A stretch of 64,000 nt of DNA from Ructibacterium gallinarum (GCF_014982785.1 NZ_JADCKB010000008.1:52921-116920); one strand, 5' to 3'. Shown: positions 28,205 through 37,669, counted from the stretch's first letter. Made by a program: numbers and translations. The notes: a model not told the origin generated them from the letters alone.

Positions 28205-30307
28205 CTATTGTATGCTAAACAGCAGATCCCCATAAGACGGCAGCGGCCACACCTCTCTTGGCATATGTACCTCCATCTCGTCCGCAACAATACGAACCTG
28301 CTCCATCTTGGAAAGCACCGTATCCCGATAACATTCCGCCTGGCTCTGTTTCTCTTCCACCAGCTTGGCCGCCGCAATGTTCTTTTCCAGCTCTCCAGCC
28401 AATTCATACAGCGATGCCGACAACTCCGAAAGCTTCTTGATCAGCGCTTCCTCTGTCTCACAGGACGCCGCCGGGCAAACCTGTTTCTTTGCACCCGCCG
28501 TCTTTGCCAGCGTGCCTATATACTCCGTCACTGCTGGCAGAATATCCCGGTGCACCATCTCCAGCATGGTCATTCCCTCGATATTCAGTACCTTGCTGTA
28601 ATTGTCCAGATTGATCTCGTAACGGGATCTGGCCTCGTCACGGCTCAAAATGTGGTGCTTCTCAAACAGTTTGAGATTCTTTTCCGCCACAAACGCCGGC
28701 AGCGCCTCCGGCGCCGTCCTGTAATTGCAAAGCCCACGCCGTTCGGCTTCTTTGACCCATTCTTCACCGTAGTTGTTTCCGTTAAAAATAATCCGCTTAT
28801 GCGCACGGATGGTATCCTGCAAAAGCTGCAGTACCGCCTGGTCAAACGGCATATCCCCGCGATTTTCCAGCACGTCCGCAAACTGGCTTAGCGCCTCTGC
28901 CACCGCCGTGTTCAAAAGAAAGTTGGGGCCCGATATGGAAAGACTCGCCCCCGGCATACGAAATTCAAACTTATTCCCCGTAAAAGCAAAGGGGGAGGTT
29001 CGATTCCTGTCGGTGGTATCCTTGACAAAGTTCGGCAGTGCGTCCACGCCGCCGGTTTCCATAATTTCCTTTTTCCGGCTGATATAGTCACTGCTCTTCT
29101 CAATGGATTCCAAAACCTCGGTCAGTTCACTGCCTAAAAATACCGATATGATTGCCGGCGGCGCTTCTGCCGCTCCCAGCCGGTGATCGTTCCCGGCTGT
29201 AGCTACTGCCATCCGCAAAAGGTCCTGATATTCGTCCACCGCCTTCAGCACGGCACATAAAAATACCAAAAACTGCAAATTATCATGAGGACGTTTGCCC
29301 GGATCCAGCAGGTTGATTCCCGTATCCGTACAAATCGACCAGTTGTCATGCTTACCGCTGCCGTTGACCCCGGCAAAGGGCTTCTCGTGCAGCAGGCATT
29401 TCATGGAATGCTTCTCCGCAATCTTCTTCATCAGCTCCATAGTCAGCTGGTTATGGTCCGCCGCAATGTTACCCGCACAGAAAATGGGCGCAAGCTCATG
29501 CTGGGAAGGAGCCGCCTCATTATGCTTGGTCTTTGCCAGAATCCCCAGCCGCCACAAAGATTCATCCAGATCCTTCATATACTCCGATACCCGGGACTTG
29601 ACCACTCCAAAATAATGATCGTCAAGTTCCTGTCCTTTTGGCGGCATGGCGCCAAACAGCGTTCGCCCTGTAAAGGTAATGTCCCGCCGCTTGGCCGCAA
29701 CCTTTCGATCAATCAAAAAGTATTCCTGCTCCGGCCCCACTGTGGTGGCAATTCGCTTCACTTCTGTATGCCCAAACAACCGCAAAATCCGCATGGCGTG
29801 TATATTCAGCGCCTCCAGCGACCGCATCAGCGGCGTCTTTTTATCCAGCGCCTCACCCGTATAAGAACAGAAAATGGTGGGAATACACAAAATGCCGTCT
29901 TTGATAAACGCATTGGCTGTGGGATCCCACGCGGTATAGCCTCTTGCCTCAAAGGTGGACCGCAGCCCCCCCGACGGGAAACTGGATGCGTCCGGCTCGC
30001 TCCGAATCAGCTCTTTCCCGGAAAACTCCATAATCACCTTATCGTTATCAGTCGGCGAAATAAAGCTGTCATGTTTCTCCGCCGTAACCCCCGTCATGGG
30101 CTGAAACCAGTGAGCAAAATGGGTCACCCCTTTTTCAATCGCCCAATCCTTCATGGCATTGGCCACCACATCCGCTACCTCCCGGGTCAGCGGCACACCT
30201 TCTTCCCGGGTCTTTTTCACCTGCCGAAAAATATCCTTCGGCAACCGTTCCTGCATGACCTGGCTATCAAACACCATACAACCGAAAAGCTCATTGATAT
30301 TCGCCAT
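28205..30307 (-). CDS. glnN: Glutamine synthetase type III
   Basis: 700 residues, typical of GSIII rather than the ~450 of type I. Landmarks are [19 protein letters not shown] (~108-126), [39 protein letters not shown] and [16 protein letters not shown]. It assimilates ammonia into glutamine. It has a consensus promoter and a terminator-like hairpin in its short leader, so expression may be attenuated. Confidence 0.97.
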   Translation of the reverse strand: MANINELFGCMVFDSQVMQERLPKDIFRQVKKTREEGVPLTREVADVVANAMKDWAIEKGVTHFAHWFQPMTGVTAEKHDSFISPTDNDKVIMEFSGKELIRSEPDASSFPSGGLRSTFEARGYTAWDPTANAFIKDGILCIPTIFCSYTGEALDKKTPLMRSLEALNIHAMRILRLFGHTEVKRIATTVGPEQEYFLIDRKVAAKRRDITFTGRTLFGAMPPKGQELDDHYFGVVKSRVSEYMKDLDESLWRLGILAKTKHNEAAPSQHELAPIFCAGNIAADHNQLTMELMKKIAEKHSMKCLLHEKPFAGVNGSGKHDNWSICTDTGINLLDPGKRPHDNLQFLVFLCAVLKAVDEYQDLLRMAVATAGNDHRLGAAEAPPAIISVFLGSELTEVLESIEKSSDYISRKKEIMETGGVDALPNFVKDTTDRNRTSPFAFTGNKFEFRMPGASLSISGPNFLLNTAVAEALSQFADVLENRGDMPFDQAVLQLLQDTIRAHKRIIFNGNNYGEEWVKEAERRGLCNYRTAPEALPAFVAEKNLKLFEKHHILSRDEARSRYEINLDNYSKVLNIEGMTMLEMVHRDILPAVTEYIGTLAKTAGAKKQVCPAASCETEEALIKKLSELSASLYELAGELEKNIAAAKLVEEKQSQAECYRDTVLSKMEQVRIVADEMEVHMPREVWPLPSYGDLLFSIQ

Positions 30308-30351
30308 TTATCTGCTCCTTTCCCATCTGCGCTCCATTGCCTCTATACCAG

Positions 30352-30383
30352 AAAAAGCGCTGTGAGTGCATCACTCCCAGCGC
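30352..30383 (-). terminator. Terminator-like hairpin in the glnN leader
   Basis: On the minus strand GCGCTG-G-GAGTG-ATG-CACTC-A-CAGCGC is followed by TTTTTC. It lies about 13-45 bases after the predicted start site and 45 bases before the glnN start codon. It would end most transcripts unless read-through is controlled. Confidence 0.75.
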
Positions 30384-30402
30384 CTTTTGGCTGTCATTTT
30401 TG

Positions 30403-30431
30403 ATTATAATTCCATCTTTGCCGTTTGTCAA
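30403..30431 (-). promoter_or_regulatory. Consensus sigma-A promoter of glnN
   Basis: On the minus strand a perfect TTGACA (30431-30426), 17-bp spacer and perfect TATAAT (30408-30403). The start would be near 30396. Confidence 0.9.
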
Positions 30432-30589
30432 GGGGATATTTACATTTTTGTGCAATTTTTCGCCTTGTCTCTCTTTCTTCAACAATAACATTGGAGGGAT
30501 ATGCAGTGCCCTTTCCACCGCAAGTAAATAGACCGCAAAAATATACCCTTTTTCCCAGGACGCTCCTTTCCCATAAAACGAATATAAAA

Positions 30590-31510
30590 TTACCATTCTT
30601 TCTCCTGTGTTTCCGTGTTTCCTTCCCCTTCTTTAGGAATCAAAATGGTATACTCAATATACCTATCGCTCTCTTTCCGGCTGGCCTTGGCCTCAATCCC
30701 CGACCGCCGCATCATTTCCACCGCCTGGCGTATGGTATTGCTGAAAATCCGCATGTCCCCAAAGCCCCGGCTTTCTGCCGTCTTTTCTGCCGCTTTCGTT
30801 TTCTCTGCCGCCTTGAGCAGCTTGTCCACCAGTTCCTCGGTTCCTGCTACATTCAGACCCCGCTCCACAATCAGTTTTACCGCCCGCTGCCGCTGCCGGT
30901 CATCTGGCAGCCGCAAAAGCGCACGGGCATGCCGCTCGCTCAGCCGATATTCCGTCAGCATCTGCCGCACCTTGGCCGACAGCTTCAATATCCGTATCTT
31001 ATTGGCTATGGTAGACTGGCTCTTGCCCAGCTTCTCCGCCAATTCCTCCTGGGTCAGCCCGTGCTCCTGAATGAGATTGCTGAAAGCCTCCGCCTCTTCG
31101 ATATAATTCAGGTTTTCCCTCTGAATGTTCTCCACCAGCGCCAGCACCGCACTGTCCGTGGCATCCGCCGTCATGACAATGGCCGGTATATAGGTCATTC
31201 CCAAGTTCCGGCAGGCCGTCAGCCGCCGCTCTCCCGCGATCAGTTCATAGTCAAACGGCCCTATCTGCCGCACCGTTACCGGCTGCATCAGACCATATTC
31301 CATAATGGATATGGATAAATCCTGCAGCGCCTCCTTGTCAAACTCCTGCCGCGGCTGATGCGGATTCGGGCTGATATTCCGTATGGGTATGGTTCGGCTC
31401 TCCCCGCACCGTGTGAAATTCCGGCTCTTTTCCAGCATCTGCATCTCTGCTCTCGGATTCACCCGCGGCAGTTCCCGCACCGTTCCCCTTTCTTGATACT
31501 CTACACTCAT
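30590..31510 (-). CDS. ParB/Noc family DNA-binding protein
   Basis: 306 residues from the ATG at 31510 (GGGGAT upstream); the frame is open further but that part is repeat-like. ParB N-terminal domain: ISPNPHQPRQEFD, then the CTP-binding GERRLTACR, and NIQRENLNYIEEAEAF. The helix-turn-helix is LTQEELAEKLGKSQSTIANKIRIL. It is related to both chromosome-partitioning ParB and nucleoid-occlusion Noc. No parA is adjacent, and I see no typical Noc amphipathic N-terminus, so the choice is open. Confidence 0.85.
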   Translation of the reverse strand: MSVEYQERGTVRELPRVNPRAEMQMLEKSRNFTRCGESRTIPIRNISPNPHQPRQEFDKEALQDLSISIMEYGLMQPVTVRQIGPFDYELIAGERRLTACRNLGMTYIPAIVMTADATDSAVLALVENIQRENLNYIEEAEAFSNLIQEHGLTQEELAEKLGKSQSTIANKIRILKLSAKVRQMLTEYRLSERHARALLRLPDDRQRQRAVKLIVERGLNVAGTEELVDKLLKAAEKTKAAEKTAESRGFGDMRIFSNTIRQAVEMMRRSGIEAKASRKESDRYIEYTILIPKEGEGNTETQEKEW

Positions 31511-31689
31511 GTCTTTATCCCCTTTCGTTGTTGGTAATTTCTTCCTTTCTTGTATTATTATAGCATAAAGACAATAAATTGCAAAATATTTCCGTTGACA
31601 AATTCTTTGATTTTCTGCAAAGAACAGCAGTTTTTCTGCCGCTCCGCCGCCTTTTCGACAGGACAGTCCATTGGAGCAATACACAAAAA

Positions 31690-31982
31690 ACGGGACGACT
31701 TTTTTCGTCCCGTTCAGCGTGTCGATAAAGTATCGACACGCTGACAGATGTTGAAAAAGGAAGTTAGATTTTCCGCAATTGCTTTCGTCAGCGTACAAAG
31801 GTACGGCAGAGAGCGATTGCGGGAAAAGCAAGCAATGACGCCGGTTTCTCGATGAATCCGGCGTCATTTTATACGACAACATAAAGTTTATGAAAAGGAA
31901 GTGCGTTTTGTTTTTATTGTCTCGCTTGCGGTATAACGACTTTTTCGACAGTCTGAACGGGACAATTTTTTCGTCCCGTTTT
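31690..31982. repeat. MITE-like element with terminal inverted repeats and hairpins
   Basis: The ends read GTCCCGTTCAG-CG-TGTCGA (31707 on) and its reverse complement with AC in place of CG (to about 31972); about 22 of 25 bases match. Outside each end is a hairpin of CGGGAC and GTCCCG arms around a T run (31690-31713; 31959-31980). Inside are a 12-bp palindrome (31714-31742), and a 10-bp stem ATGACGCCGG..CCGGCGTCAT (about 31838-31870). No protein is encoded. It fills the gap between the parB-like gene and the DUF1275 gene. Confidence 0.55.
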
Positions 31983-32746
31983 TAATGTCCAGCCGGCTTT
32001 TTTTCTACCATATCCTTTTCGGTAGTCAGATCCGCATGGAGCAGAGTCACAAAAATGACCCCCAAGGGCACTATGGTAATCCAGATGGCTTTCCCGATCA
32101 AAAAATGGCAGAAAACCGTCCCTATGACAGCCCCGGCAGCAAAAAAGAACAGCATGCCGCAGTGCTTGACCAATTTCTCTCTATGATCCTTATTTGCCGT
32201 ATGCCGGCGGTGAAATTCCTTGGCTAATCCAACACCGATCTGCCGAATATGGTTGGTGGCAAAGGTAGTAGCCATAGGCACACCTTCTGCCTGACGGAAG
32301 GTATTATACTGCATAGAGGCAATAAAATTAATGACCACCTGGGCAATCTGCACCGGCGCAGTCTCCGGCAGGAACCCCAAGCCCAGCACCGCCGCCATTT
32401 CAATCAAGATGAGCGCCGTATCCCAACGTACACAAAAATGGCGTTTCAGTGGATTTGGGAAAAACTCAGACACAAAAGCCCCCAAAATATAAGCCGAAAT
32501 AGGCACCAGATAATACAGTCCGTCCCGCCATTTTCCAGAGCCCAGGGCAAGCCCCATCAAAACCACATTACCCGTCTGCGCATTGCAGAATATATTGCCC
32601 CGAAGCAAATAGGTATAGGCTCCCCAAAAGCCTGCAACTGCAATTAAAGTAAAATAAACCCAGTCTCTTTCACAGGCCAGAAAATATCTTTCGTTCTTAT
32701 CAACCTTTTTCACAAGGTCACTCCCTTTAAAAACTTCTCTTTCCAT
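31982..32746 (-). CDS. DUF1275/YoaK family membrane protein
   Basis: 254 residues with six predicted membrane helices. The family motif NAQTGNVVLMGLALG (~54-68) and the later FRQAEGVPMATTFATNHIRQIG are present. YoaK-like proteins are of unknown function, possibly transporters. It lies 35 bp from the dtxR-type gene on the same strand and may be read with it. Confidence 0.88.
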   Translation of the reverse strand: MEREVFKGSDLVKKVDKNERYFLACERDWVYFTLIAVAGFWGAYTYLLRGNIFCNAQTGNVVLMGLALGSGKWRDGLYYLVPISAYILGAFVSEFFPNPLKRHFCVRWDTALILIEMAAVLGLGFLPETAPVQIAQVVINFIASMQYNTFRQAEGVPMATTFATNHIRQIGVGLAKEFHRRHTANKDHREKLVKHCGMLFFFAAGAVIGTVFCHFLIGKAIWITIVPLGVIFVTLLHADLTTEKDMVEKKPAGH

Positions 32747-32781
32747 TCCTTAAACAGCGCAGGCGGCGGACCAATTCTTTT

Positions 32782-33159
32782 TTATTCTTTTTCCTCATGG
32801 CGCAAAACATGCTCTTTCAGCTTTAAAAAACTCTCGTCACTGATATCGTGCTCTATCTTACAGCTGTCTTCATATGCCGTCTTTTCCTCTACCCCCAGCG
32901 CCATCAATGCACGAGCAATCACCTGGTGCCGTTCATATATCCGCTCCGCCACCTTTAACCCCTTCTCCGTCAGCACAATCTCCCCGTCGTCTTCCATCTT
33001 AATATATCCTTCCTGACGAAAATTCTTCATGGCAACCGATACGCTGGCTTTGGTAAAATTCATGGCATGGGCGATATCAATGCTCCGTACCGTTCCGTTC
33101 TGATTCTTCAGCATCAAAATCCGTTCCAGATAATTCTCCGCCGATTCCTTGATCTGCAT
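32782..33159 (-). CDS. DtxR/MntR-family metal-dependent repressor
   Basis: 125 residues: winged-helix domain (AENYLERILMLKNQNG.., then KASVSVAMKNFRQEGYI) and a dimerisation domain with metal ligands in EEKTAYEDSCKIEHDISDESF (~90-112). There is no SH3-like third domain, so it is of the short MntR-like type. It is divergent to feoA and two DtxR-type palindromes lie before feoA and feoB, so it very probably senses iron and represses the feo genes. Iron versus manganese specificity is not proven. Confidence 0.92.
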   Translation of the reverse strand: MQIKESAENYLERILMLKNQNGTVRSIDIAHAMNFTKASVSVAMKNFRQEGYIKMEDDGEIVLTEKGLKVAERIYERHQVIARALMALGVEEKTAYEDSCKIEHDISDESFLKLKEHVLRHEEKE

Positions 33160-33188
33160 TTCCCGCGCCTCCTTTTCACTCTTTCTTT

Positions 33189-33217
33189 AGTATACCATGA
33201 ATTTTTCTCCCGGTCAA
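33189..33217 (-). promoter_or_regulatory. Promoter of the dtxR-type gene
   Basis: On the minus strand TTGACC (33217-33212), 17-bp spacer and TATACT (33194-33189), with TGG before the -10. No feo-type palindrome overlaps it. Confidence 0.7.
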
Positions 33218-33336
33218 TCTCTCCCTGTCTTTTCTCTTTTTCCTTCCCTGCTTGGGTTTTTTGCTGTTTCTTCCCCTCTTTTTTCCTCCTCCCCTCATGC
33301 GCTTTTACCAATTTTGTATTTTTTTCCTTTTTCCCC

Positions 33337-33365
33337 TTGACAAATTCGGTTAGTTGCGTTAAACT
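33337..33365 (+). promoter_or_regulatory. Promoter of feoA with degenerate operator in the spacer
   Basis: TTGACA (33337-33342), 17-bp spacer and TAAACT (33360-33365). A degenerate operator copy GTTAGTTGCGTTAAAC (33349-33364; 11 of 16 bases as in the main site) lies across the spacer and -10. Confidence 0.7.
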
Positions 33366-33374
33366 TATTTTGTA

Positions 33375-33390
33375 GTTAGTTAAGACTAAC
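33375..33390. promoter_or_regulatory. DtxR-type operator before feoA
   Basis: GTTAGTTAAGACTAAC is a palindrome with perfect 6-bp arms (GTTAGT / ACTAAC). It lies 10 bp after the -10 element and 20 bp before the feoA start. It resembles DtxR/IdeR-type sites (TTAG..CTAA). Confidence 0.8.
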
Positions 33391-33409
33391 ACAGAAAGGA
33401 GGAGCGCTT

Positions 33410-33619
33410 ATGCCATTATCCATGGCACAGATGGGAGAAAATAAAACCATTCTCAAAATTACCGGCAGAGACGATATCCGCCAACATCTGTATCATTTGG
33501 GTTTTGCCGAAGGAGAAACGGTTGTGGTGGTCTCCAATCGGGGCGGAAATTTGATTGTGCACGTTAAAGATGCCAGAATCGCCATCGACCGCGCTATGGC
33601 AAACCGGATTTTGGTCTGA
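33410..33619 (+). CDS. feoA: FeoA-family protein, first copy
   Basis: 69 residues, an SH3-like FeoA domain (HLYHLGFAEGETVVVVSNRGGNLIVHVKDARIAIDRAMANRILV). A GGAGG site precedes the start. FeoA is a small cytoplasmic partner of the FeoB ferrous-iron transporter. A second copy follows, so the two may form a heteromeric regulator. Confidence 0.9.
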   Translation: MPLSMAQMGENKTILKITGRDDIRQHLYHLGFAEGETVVVVSNRGGNLIVHVKDARIAIDRAMANRILV

Positions 33620-33712
33620 CTCTCTCCCGCATACTGCTGGTTATAAAAAATCTTTGAACATAGAAAGAAAACTAGATATGCCGCTGAAATGGCAGAAAGG
33701 AGACGGAAAACA

Positions 33713-33934
33713 ATGAAAACACTCAAAGACATCCAATGTGGGCAAACCGCCCGGGTGGTTAAGTTGGAAGGCGCCGGCGCTGTTCGCCGCAGGATTATGG
33801 ATATGGGCATTACCCGAGGTACTCAGGTTATGGTACGCAAAGTAGCCCCCCTGGGCGACCCTATCGAAATCAGTGTTCGGGGTTATTCCCTTTCCATTCG
33901 TAAAAACGACGCCGCCCTCATCGAGGTGGAATAA
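33713..33934 (+). CDS. feoA: FeoA-family protein, second copy
   Basis: 73 residues from the ATG at 33713 (AAAGGAG upstream). MKTLKDIQCGQTARVVKLEG and RRRIMDMGITRGTQVMVRKVAPLGDPIEI are typical FeoA sequence, closer to the canonical form than copy one. It is followed by a second operator and feoB. Confidence 0.93.
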   Translation: MKTLKDIQCGQTARVVKLEGAGAVRRRIMDMGITRGTQVMVRKVAPLGDPIEISVRGYSLSIRKNDAALIEVE

Positions 33935-33999
33935 GCCCGCCTTTTCCCCTTTGGGGCAAAGCACACTACTTTGTGAAGCAATTATTTTTTTCATTTTTA

Positions 34000-34015
34000 G
34001 TTAGTTTAGACTAAC
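34000..34015. promoter_or_regulatory. Second DtxR-type operator, before feoB
   Basis: GTTAGTTTAGACTAAC differs at one base from the site before feoA. It lies in the 101-bp gap between feoA copy two and feoB, 20 bp before the feoB start. It suggests feoB has an additional iron-regulated promoter. Confidence 0.78.
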
Positions 34016-34035
34016 CTATTTGAGGAGGAACCTGT

Positions 34036-36192
34036 ATGTCAATCAAAATTGCCCTTGCCGGGAATCCCAATTCCGGCAAAACCACGCTGTTTAATGCCCT
34101 GACCGGGGCGAACCAGTTTGTAGGGAACTGGCCGGGCGTTACGGTGGAAAAAAAAGAAGGCCGGCTGAAGGGACACAGCGATGTCACCATTGTTGATCTG
34201 CCGGGCGTGTATTCCCTCTCTCCCTATACGTTAGAGGAGGTGGTTGCCCGGAACTTCCTTTTGGGTGAAACACCGGACGTCATTTTAAACATCATTGACG
34301 GCACCAACCTGGAACGGAATCTCTATTTGACCACCCAGCTTATGGAATTGGGAATCCCCATGCTGCTGGCTGTCAACATGATGGATATTGTTGAAAAAAA
34401 CGGGGACAGCATGGATCTTAAAAAGCTTTCTTCTGCGATAGGCTGTCCGGTCTTTGCGGTTTCTGCCCTGAAAGGCAGAGGCATCAAGCAGGCTGCGGAA
34501 AAAGCCGTCTCTCTTGCGGGTACGGCGGCGCCAAAGCCGCCTGCCTTCTCGGCACAGACCGAAACCTATCTCTCTGTTATCAAAGAGCGGCTTCAGGGCC
34601 ATGTTCCGCCGCAGCAGTTTCGGTTTTATGCCGTTAAACTTTTTGAACGGGACGACAAACTGACGGGGAATCTGCCCAATGTTTCAGACATCATCACCAA
34701 GGCGGAAGAGAAAACAAAAGAAGATGCGGAAAGCATTATCACCAACGAGCGCTATGACTTCATTACTTCCGTGCTTCGGGGTACGGTGAAAAAGAAAAAC
34801 CGCTATGCGCTCTCTGTCTCTGACCGGATTGACCGGGTGGTGACCAATCGTATTTTGGCTCTGCCCATTTTTGCCGTCGTTATGTTCTTTGTCTATTTCC
34901 TCTCGGTGACCACGGTGGGCACCTGGGCCACCGACTGGGCCAATGACGGGTTGTTTGGCGATGGGTTTTCTTTGTTGGGGCTTTGGGTTCCCGGAATTCC
35001 CGTGCTGATTGAAAACGCACTGACCGCCATGCATACCGCCGACTGGCTGCAAAGCTTGATCTTAGACGGCATTGTTGCCGGCGTGGGGGCTGTCCTGGGG
35101 TTTGTGCCCCAAATGCTGGTACTCTTTCTCCTGCTGGCCATCTTGGAAGCCTGCGGCTATATGGCGCGCATTGCCTTTATTATGGACCGGATTTTCCGCC
35201 GGTTCGGCCTGTCCGGGAAATCCTTTATCCCCATGCTGATCGGCACCGGCTGCGGCGTGCCCGGGGTTATGGCCTCCCGTACCATCGAAAATGACCGAGA
35301 CCGAAAAATGACCATTATGACCACCACCTTTATCCCCTGCAGCGCAAAGCTTCCCATTATCGCGCTGATTGCCGGTGCAATTTTCGGCGGGGCATGGTGG
35401 GTGGCGCCCAGCGCCTATTTTGTAGGCATTGCCGCCATTGTCATTTCCGGCATTATTCTGAAAAAGACCCGGATGTTTTCCGGAGACCCCGCCCCCTTTG
35501 TTATGGAACTTCCCGCCTATCATATTCCCACCGTCAGCAACGTTCTGCGGAGCATGTGGGAGCGCGGCTGGTCCTTTATCAAAAAAGCCGGAACCATCAT
35601 TCTTTTGTCCACCATCTTTATCTGGTTTACCTCCAATTTTGGTTTTACAGAGGACGGCTTTGGCATGGTAGATGACCTAAGCGACGGATTGCTGTCCATG
35701 ATCGGCCGGGGCTTTGCCTGGCTGTTTGCTCCCCTTGGCTGGGGCGACTGGAAATCCGCCGTGGCAGCCATTACCGGACTGGTGGCCAAGGAAAACGTAG
35801 TGGGTACCTTTGGCATTCTCTATGGCTTTGCCGAGGTAGCTGAGGACGGCTCTGAAATCTGGCAGAGCCTGGCCGCCGCATATTCCGCCCCTGCCGCCTA
35901 TTCTTTCCTGGTGTTTAATCTGCTCTGCGCTCCCTGCTTTGCCGCTATGGGCGCCATTCGGCGGGAAATGAACAGCGCCCGCTGGACCTGGTTCGCACTG
36001 GGCTATCAGACCGTGTTTGCCTATCTGACCGCCCTCTGTATCAACCAATTTGGCAGCCTGTTCCTCTATGGAAGTTTTGGCTTTGGCACCGTTGCTGCCA
36101 TTTTGGTCCTTGCCGGCGGCATCTATCTGCTTTGCCGCCCCTATCGCCAGAGCCAGACCTTACATACCCCCAGAAGCGTGCAGCGTATCTAA
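34036..36192 (+). CDS. feoB: Ferrous iron transporter FeoB
   Basis: 718 residues. N-terminal GTPase: G1 GNPNSGKTTLFN (~9-20), G3 DLPGVYSL, G4 NMMD. About eleven membrane helices follow, with two gate regions: GTGCGVPGVMASRT and, just after, PCSAKLP. The C-terminal repeat has NFGFTEDG.. and FNLLCAPCFAAMGAIRRE with Cys. It imports Fe(II), the main iron form in anoxic habitats. It has its own operator and is followed by a Cys-rich microprotein. Confidence 0.97.
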   Translation: MSIKIALAGNPNSGKTTLFNALTGANQFVGNWPGVTVEKKEGRLKGHSDVTIVDLPGVYSLSPYTLEEVVARNFLLGETPDVILNIIDGTNLERNLYLTTQLMELGIPMLLAVNMMDIVEKNGDSMDLKKLSSAIGCPVFAVSALKGRGIKQAAEKAVSLAGTAAPKPPAFSAQTETYLSVIKERLQGHVPPQQFRFYAVKLFERDDKLTGNLPNVSDIITKAEEKTKEDAESIITNERYDFITSVLRGTVKKKNRYALSVSDRIDRVVTNRILALPIFAVVMFFVYFLSVTTVGTWATDWANDGLFGDGFSLLGLWVPGIPVLIENALTAMHTADWLQSLILDGIVAGVGAVLGFVPQMLVLFLLLAILEACGYMARIAFIMDRIFRRFGLSGKSFIPMLIGTGCGVPGVMASRTIENDRDRKMTIMTTTFIPCSAKLPIIALIAGAIFGGAWWVAPSAYFVGIAAIVISGIILKKTRMFSGDPAPFVMELPAYHIPTVSNVLRSMWERGWSFIKKAGTIILLSTIFIWFTSNFGFTEDGFGMVDDLSDGLLSMIGRGFAWLFAPLGWGDWKSAVAAITGLVAKENVVGTFGILYGFAEVAEDGSEIWQSLAAAYSAPAAYSFLVFNLLCAPCFAAMGAIRREMNSARWTWFALGYQTVFAYLTALCINQFGSLFLYGSFGFGTVAAILVLAGGIYLLCRPYRQSQTLHTPRSVQRI

Positions 36193-36216
36193 TCTTTTGA
36201 AAGGTGGTTTTACCCT

Positions 36217-36375
36217 ATGTTTGCAACCATTGTCCTCTCTGTTCTTTTGGCCGCCGCCGTCCTTGGCATTCTCTATTCCCTCTGGAAAAAGAAGAAAAAG
36301 GGCGGCTGCTGCGGGGGATGCAGCGGCTGTTCCGGCAGCTGTGTCTGCCAAAAAACACATGAAGCGAAAAAATAA
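36217..36375 (+). CDS. FeoB-associated Cys-rich membrane microprotein
   Basis: 52 residues: one membrane helix (~3-22), a Lys cluster (WKKKKK), then GGCCGGCSGCSGSCVC with six closely spaced Cys. This is the FeoB-associated Cys-rich protein type found after feoB in Clostridia, perhaps a FeoC substitute or iron chaperone. The start follows AAAGGTGG. It ends before the feo terminator. Confidence 0.87.
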   Translation: MFATIVLSVLLAAAVLGILYSLWKKKKKGGCCGGCSGCSGSCVCQKTHEAKK

Positions 36376-36385
36376 CATTCTGTAA

Positions 36386-36429
36386 GAGGCTGTCCCTTGT
36401 GCTTTTGCACTTGTGACAGCCCCTTTTTT
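36386..36429 (+). terminator. Terminator of the feo operon
   Basis: GGCTGTC (36388-36394) pairs with GACAGCC (36415-36421) above an inner paired segment CTTGTGC / GCACTTG, followed by CCTTTTTT. It faces the end of the convergent phage cassette. Confidence 0.85.
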
Positions 36430-37669
36430 AATACAGTCCCAAAAGGTTTTGCATATACAGCTTTTTAATCTGTTCCTGGGTCAGCTGGTTGTCAAGCTGA
36501 CTGCCGGCTAATTCCGCACGCAAAAGCTGTTCATAATACTGCTGGTAAATCTGCTTCTGTACGTTGTCAAGCCGAAGTCCCTCATTTTGATAATTATTTT
36601 GCGTAACCGCCTGGGTGTTAAACACCTCGTTCCAATAGCTGTCACGACCCGCCTGGTCAAATGCCTGCCAGTTCTGCCGCTCCTCCCATTCTTTTTCCCA
36701 GTCACGGAGGTTACGTTCATAACTGGCCTGATCCCGCTCCACATTGCTCTTGGCGGATGTGTTGGCGTTCTCCCGCTGGCGGTCGTTGGCAGAAGCCGCG
36801 TTCTCATAGGCGGTATCGTACAGATCCACCATCTGGTCAAGCAGGCTTAAGTCGGTCTGGTACTTTTCGATATACCGGTCATAGGCCTGCTGTGCCAGGG
36901 TAGGTATGGTATCGGTCAGCTGTTTTGCATAATACTGCCCGGCCTGCGCCGCCGCAGTCGCCGCTGCCGAATTGCCGTACCCTCCGGTGAGAGACGCATA
37001 GGACGCCACCGCATTTCGGCTGGCACGATCCCCCTCTAACCGATACTTTTGCTGGTAGGCCTGAAAAACCGGGTCGGTGTCCGGGTCATAACTGAAATCC
37101 TCCATACGGCTTAACCGGTCTGCAAGATTTTTTGCCCCGGACAGATACCGGCGGGCATACTCGTCCGCCAGATCCATAGGCGTTTGCACTCCGGTCTGAT
37201 TGGCATAGGCATCTACTGCGTTTTGCACGTCATTCTGCCATGCCCAGGCCTTGCCTTCCCCATCAATATACAAAATATCAAGAGGTGTGCCGCCGATGGA
37301 CACCGTGCCATTGCCATAGGTCAGGGCATCTGCCGACAGGCCGTACTGCCCTGCCGCCCCGGCATAGGCGTCGCTGACCCGCACTACCGGATTGCTGGTA
37401 TTGCGGTAAAAATTGATTACGCTTTTTTGAATATCTCCGGCATTGGCATAAGATACACCGGCCTCATCATCCAAGTAGCCCGGCTTCATGAAAGAACGTC
37501 CGTTCAAAGTCACATAGCCACTTGCATCATCATAGCCGATGCTGTCATTGGAAAACCCCATATTATTCAGGGTTGCCCGAATTCCCACCTGGCCGTCCTG
37601 CCGCACCGGAACCTCCGCATTGCGGGAGGACGTGTTTGTTTTTTTCTTAAAAGTTGTTTCATATTCCAT
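36428..37669 (-). CDS. Phage cassette protein, ejection/internal-virion-like
   Basis: 413 residues, start behind GGGAGGG. The N-terminal ~130 residues hold QVGIRATLNNMGFSNDSIGYDD and a similar second part, like small beta repeats. Residues ~180-413 are Gln/Asn/Tyr-rich and helical (DLSLLDQMVDLYDTAYEN, QIYQQYYEQLLRAELAG), which fits a coiled-coil virion protein such as an ejection protein. I do not recognise a specific family. It overlaps the previous gene by 11 bp and is the last gene of the cassette. Confidence 0.65.
   Translation of the reverse strand: MEYETTFKKKTNTSSRNAEVPVRQDGQVGIRATLNNMGFSNDSIGYDDASGYVTLNGRSFMKPGYLDDEAGVSYANAGDIQKSVINFYRNTSNPVVRVSDAYAGAAGQYGLSADALTYGNGTVSIGGTPLDILYIDGEGKAWAWQNDVQNAVDAYANQTGVQTPMDLADEYARRYLSGAKNLADRLSRMEDFSYDPDTDPVFQAYQQKYRLEGDRASRNAVASYASLTGGYGNSAAATAAAQAGQYYAKQLTDTIPTLAQQAYDRYIEKYQTDLSLLDQMVDLYDTAYENAASANDRQRENANTSAKSNVERDQASYERNLRDWEKEWEERQNWQAFDQAGRDSYWNEVFNTQAVTQNNYQNEGLRLDNVQKQIYQQYYEQLLRAELAGSQLDNQLTQEQIKKLYMQNLLGLY

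Noticed and set aside
29285..30403. 372-codon plus-strand ORF opposite glnN
   Set aside because: Antisense shadow of the type III glutamine synthetase gene.
30291..30596. 101-codon minus-strand ORF covering the glnN promoter
   Set aside because: It overlaps the consensus promoter and leader hairpin and the glnN start, with no ribosome site.
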